Below are positions 62,440 to 64,000 of a stretch of DNA of 64,000 nucleotides, one piece after another. The notes beneath the pieces were generated by a model. The model was not told the origin of the DNA and ran no database searches. It worked only from the letters and a program-made list of their open reading frames with translations. The position numbers were made by a program, and so were the translations under genes. The stretch is taken from the NCBI GenBank assembly GCA_012295275.1, contig CM022666.1, positions 5,930,519 to 5,994,518 of the forward strand. Reading direction: 5' to 3'. Source of the stretch: Chrysomallon squamiferum. Taxonomy: Eukaryota > Mollusca > Gastropoda > Neomphalida > Peltospiridae. Positions within the stretch are counted from its first letter, which is position 1; each line of letters begins with the position of its first letter.

Positions 62440-62960
62440 AATGATATGATATGTACTGTAATAAGTTTGTATATTATATTCTTGGATATACACATTAATG
62501 TATTCATTTATACTCTACACCACAGGACCTCAATTATTTATAAAATGATACACAGAATACATATTATTTGCAATAATGAATCTGTAATATTATATCTTTA
62601 AATATATAAATTACATGGTATGTACTGTATTTCATTATATATTATTTAATACTATATTACTGGATATATAATTTACATGGTATGTACTGTATTTCATTAT
62701 ATATTATTTAATACTATATTACTGGATATATAATTTACATGGTATGTATTGCACTCTGTTATTCTTTAATACTGGATACATAAATTACATGGTATATACT
62801 GCAGTCTATTAATCTTTAACAGCGTATCTCTAGACGTATAAATTACATGGTATGTACTGCAGTCTATTAATCTTTAACAGCGTATCTCTAGACGTATAAA
62901 TTACATGGTATGTACTGTACTGAATTATATAATATTTAATACTGTCTCCCTGTAAATAGA
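62440..62960. repeat. Tandem repeat of about 60-bp units in gene H intron
   Basis: Units contain TATAAATTACATGGTATGTA and CTGTA/CTGCA followed by TTTAATACT-like sequence, about seven copies. Adjacent pairs (62635-62750, 62800-62910) are nearly identical. Confidence 0.85.
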
Positions 62961-63539
62961 AACTACGTAATATGTAATGTACTGGAATAATACTGTATTC
63001 TGGATGTTTAAATTATATTATTCTGCAACTTTTGTCTTATTTCCAGTAAAATATGGATTTTTAAAAAAATCATCTAAAAAAGAAGTATGACAATATATTT
63101 TTATGATTTAAAAATAAAAAATATATAAAATAAACGCACAGATAGCACTTACCATACCGTGATGGAGACCCAGTCTGTTGAAACTTTGCTTCGTTAGTAC
63201 AACCTCTGACACCTGTACACTGCCATACACAAGGAGACACACAACTACTGTGACAACCTGGATGAAAACTAAAACTGAAACAAAATATTAACTGCGAAAA
63301 AAGTTCATCAACAACCATCATACAATAACAATAGTTATAAATAACAACAACAATAACAATAATAGTAATAATAATAATAATAGTGATCTTACATTGACAA
63401 CAATAGCAACAGCAAGCATTTCTTGAGATAAAGGTCCATGAGTATGAAAGAGTTGTCGTCCTTAGCATTCTCTGATATATATATATATATATATACGGAG
63501 ACAGGTAAACGTAATACTGAACTGAATACACAATTTTTT

Positions 63540-64000
63540 TGCACCTAGTCGAATATTTTCAAACAAAGATTTAGGTTTTTCACTTTTCTGTCTCAATATG
63601 TCATCGTCACCTTCATCATCATCTGTCAAGATAATTCATAGTTTGTATTATAGAAATACTGGGTGACTAATAGTGTATGTAAATAAACAATAACAACAAC
63701 TAATAACAACAACTATAAGACTACAACTACTACTACTACTACTAATAATAATTAATAATTATAATAATAATTATAATAAATAATAATAAATAATAATAAC
63801 AATAATAATAATAGCATTATTAGTTGTGGTAGTACTAGTAGTTGGTTTTGTTGCAATAATAGTGGTAGTATCTGTAATAATAATAATTAGAAAATTAATA
63901 GTAGTAGTAGAAGTAATGGTAATAATAGTAGTGGCGCTAGTCATAATAACAACAGTAGTAGTAATAGTAATAGCAGTAGTAGTGTAGCAGTAGAAATAGT
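63540..64000. repeat. Trinucleotide-rich non-coding end
   Basis: AAT, ACT and AGT tracts from about 63690 to the window end. No gene seen. Confidence 0.7.

Larger units (their letters stand above)
61294..63419 (-). pseudogene. Gene H: small uncharacterised membrane/secreted protein, frame broken by a 38-bp duplication
   Basis: Four coding exons fit by splice sites and phase: 63393-63419 (MLAVAIVVN), 63153-63257 (VVTVVVCLLVYGSVQVSEVV...), 61985-62301 (from NGFIDLQVEM to VWPKFYK) and 61294-61487, after which a further donor (GTAAAT) shows that more exons follow to the left, where I cannot find them. The first 22 or so residues form a hydrophobic signal peptide or anchor. The third exon encodes an amphipathic region (QSWMAAYLERHERALQ) with three Cys and NET and NCT glycosylation sites. 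The last visible exon encodes a second hydrophobic segment (IVVVFLSSVVLKELFGSVLW). A perfect 38-bp repeat (61413-61488) at the start of that exon shifts the frame to a stop after about 20 residues. I do not recognise the family. Confidence 0.6.

Noticed and set aside
63393-63480. Alternative gene H start MDLYLKKCLLLLLLS
   Set aside because: A good-looking signal peptide, but its phase at the donor leads to a stop in the next exon; MLAVAIVVN keeps the phase through three exons.

Overview
The window is animal nuclear DNA, A+T-rich and full of microsatellites, with split genes (GT-AG introns), pogo/Tigger, Tc1 and LINE fragments, and no bacterial gene organisation. The gene families and repeat content suggest a mollusc or another lophotrochozoan. 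This is an inference; nothing in the sequence names the species. Two gaps of exactly 200 N (4425-4624, 48801-49000) are scaffold joins.

The main content is a minus-strand tandem array of TNF-superfamily ligand genes that the ORFs show only in pieces. I assembled exons from splice sites, codon phase and homology between copies. Each gene has non-coding 5' exon(s) and four coding exons of 261, 37, 108 and 389 nt, giving a 264-residue type II membrane protein: short cytosolic tail, membrane anchor, Cys-rich Asn-rich stalk, short helical linker and C-terminal TNF-homology domain. Copies B (8137-10001), C (19730-21589), E (46572-48435) and G (51938-53768) have open coding exons. Copy A (1-1596) carries three frameshifts. 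Copy D (32916-34542) has lost nearly all of the TNF-domain exon by a deletion with a 3-base microhomology. Copy F (35694-35957) is an orphan membrane-anchor exon. Near 58 kb a short TNF-exon relic lies in the opposite orientation.

The array grew by segmental duplication of several-kb blocks that also carry a degenerate minisatellite, a conserved block with AP-1/E-box-like sites, a dead Tc1 element (4657-5519, 14851-16311, 42709-44147) and FLYWCH zinc-finger fragments (2470-3005, 23723-24257, and on the minus strand 39515-39985). Later insertions mark individual blocks, notably a 402-bp TA-flanked MITE at 18197-18598.

The right end (61294-63419, minus) holds a second gene, H, a small membrane or secreted protein that I do not recognise. 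It is broken by a 38-bp tandem duplication. A relic of one H exon sits beside TNF copy D, and shorter possible relics lie at 3388, 24634 and 27421, so H-like sequence may also have taken part in the duplications. The rest is simple-sequence DNA and dispersed repeats.
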